A stretch of 6,270 bases of DNA, taken from NCBI GenBank assembly GCA_030618945.1, contig JAUXCI010000157.1, forward strand, positions 1-6,270, given 5' to 3'. Source of the DNA: Flavobacteriaceae bacterium (GTDB lineage: Bacteria > Bacteroidota > Bacteroidia > Flavobacteriales > Flavobacteriaceae). Below the pieces are notes generated by a model that was not told the DNA's origin, did no database searches, and saw nothing but the letters and a program-made list of their open reading frames with translations. The first letter of the stretch is position 1, and each line of letters opens with the position of its first letter. A program made the translations under genes and the position numbers. This document shows positions 5,601 through 6,270 of this stretch, in pieces.

Positions 5601-6270
5601 ATGACAGCAAATGAAGAAAAAAAATTACGCCAAACTTTAAAGCAAAAAACCTGGAACGAAATTAAAACTAACGATTCCTGGGCCATATTTAAGGTGATGA
5701 GTGAGTTTGTGGAAGGCTTTGAAAAAATGAGTAAAATAGGACCCTGCGTAAGCATTTTCGGTTCAGCCAGAACCAAGCCGGGAGAAAAACACTACGAATT
5801 AGCCGAGAGCATTGCTTTTAACCTCACAAAAAACGGTTATGGTGTGATCACGGGAGGCGGACCGGGAATAATGGAAGCTGGAAACAAAGGAGCTCAACGA
5901 GGCGGAGGTGTTTCGGTAGGATTAAATATTGAACTGCCCTTTGAACAGAACGACAATCCGTATATTGACAGGGATAAAAATCTTCAATTCGATTATTTTT
6001 TCGTCAGGAAAGTAATGTTTGTAAAATATGCCCAAGGATTTGTAGCGATGCCCGGTGGTTTTGGAACCTTGGATGAACTTTTTGAAGCCATCACACTGAT
6101 CCAAACTAAAAAAATTGCAAAGTTTCCAATTATTCTTGTAGGTAAGGACTTTTGGGCTGGTTTAATGGTCTGGGTAAAAGAAATGTTACTCAGTCAAACT
6201 GGCAATATTAGCGAGGTTGATTTGGATCTTTTTACTATTGTTGATACTCCGGAAGAAGTAGTGGAATCGA
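5601..6270 (+). CDS. LOG-family (TIGR00730-type) Rossmann-fold protein, 3' end cut by window
   Basis: An open frame from ATG 5601 to the window edge gives 223 codons with no stop, so the C-terminus is missing, probably by only a short piece judging from family length. The family hallmarks are present: FGSAR (53-57), ITGGGPGIMEA (83-93), R136-K137 before the last motif, and PGGFGTLDE (151-159), the PGGxGTxxE motif of LOG/lysine-decarboxylase-like proteins. Characterised LOG enzymes hydrolyse cytokinin riboside 5'-monophosphates; bacterial relatives act as nucleotide 5'-monophosphate nucleosidases. The 'lysine decarboxylase' name often given is misleading. The N-terminal ~45 residues are a charged, Lys-rich helical extension before the Rossmann core, which puts it with the longer LOG forms. 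It starts 38 bases after uvrA on the same strand with no terminator between. A TACATTTA box at 5582-5589 is a weak candidate for its own promoter. A TTG two codons upstream (5595) is a less likely start. Confidence 0.92.
   Translation, partial: MTANEEKKLRQTLKQKTWNEIKTNDSWAIFKVMSEFVEGFEKMSKIGPCVSIFGSARTKPGEKHYELAESIAFNLTKNGYGVITGGGPGIMEAGNKGAQRGGGVSVGLNIELPFEQNDNPYIDRDKNLQFDYFFVRKVMFVKYAQGFVAMPGGFGTLDELFEAITLIQTKKIAKFPIILVGKDFWAGLMVWVKEMLLSQTGNISEVDLDLFTIVDTPEEVVES

Noticed and set aside
5576..5776. Minus-strand open frame of 66 codons
   Set aside because: It is antisense to the start of the LOG-family gene, whose motifs prove the plus-strand frame.
5922..6104. Minus-strand open frame of 60 codons
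   Set aside because: It is antisense to the conserved core of the LOG-family gene (PGGFGTLDE region).

Overview
The window reads as chromosomal DNA of a Bacteroidota bacterium, most likely in the family Flavobacteriaceae. It is AT-rich. The starts lack Shine-Dalgarno sequences and are often preceded by A/T-rich stretches. Several exact matches to the Bacteroidota promoter pattern (TTTG, about 20 bases, TAnnTTTG) are visible. The proteins (a short PspC protein, an MthK-like K+ channel, UvrA and a LOG-family protein) look flavobacterial in style. This assignment rests on recognition, not on a database search.

Left end, 1-428: there is no protein gene. On the minus strand this stretch appears to be the promoter and 5' leader region of a ribosomal RNA operon whose 16S gene lies off the left edge. 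Three tandem promoter-like elements (-7 boxes at 120-127, 247-254 and 353-360) point leftward. The two nearest the leader look like diverged copies of one 42-bp unit. A boxA-like leader segment lies at 42-58, and a stem-loop sits between two of the promoters.

Middle, 429-2621, minus strand: three closely packed genes, probably one operon, run in the order pspC-like membrane protein, two-TM K+ channel with an RCK domain, and RmlD-like SDR oxidoreductase. The gaps are 17 and 10 bases. The channel appears to start with TTG and the oxidoreductase with GTG. No terminator is visible between the oxidoreductase gene and the rRNA promoters that follow in the same direction.

Right part, 2622-6270, plus strand: a divergent intergenic region carries a -7 box for uvrA. 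Next comes a complete uvrA (best start 2728, 944 residues), and 38 bases later a LOG-family (TIGR00730-type) gene that runs off the right edge with its start and 223 codons present. uvrA provides damage recognition in nucleotide excision repair; the LOG gene may be co-transcribed with it, but no functional link is evident.

The window is mostly housekeeping. I found no convincing new defence or mobile system. The most informative non-coding content is the multi-promoter rRNA control region.
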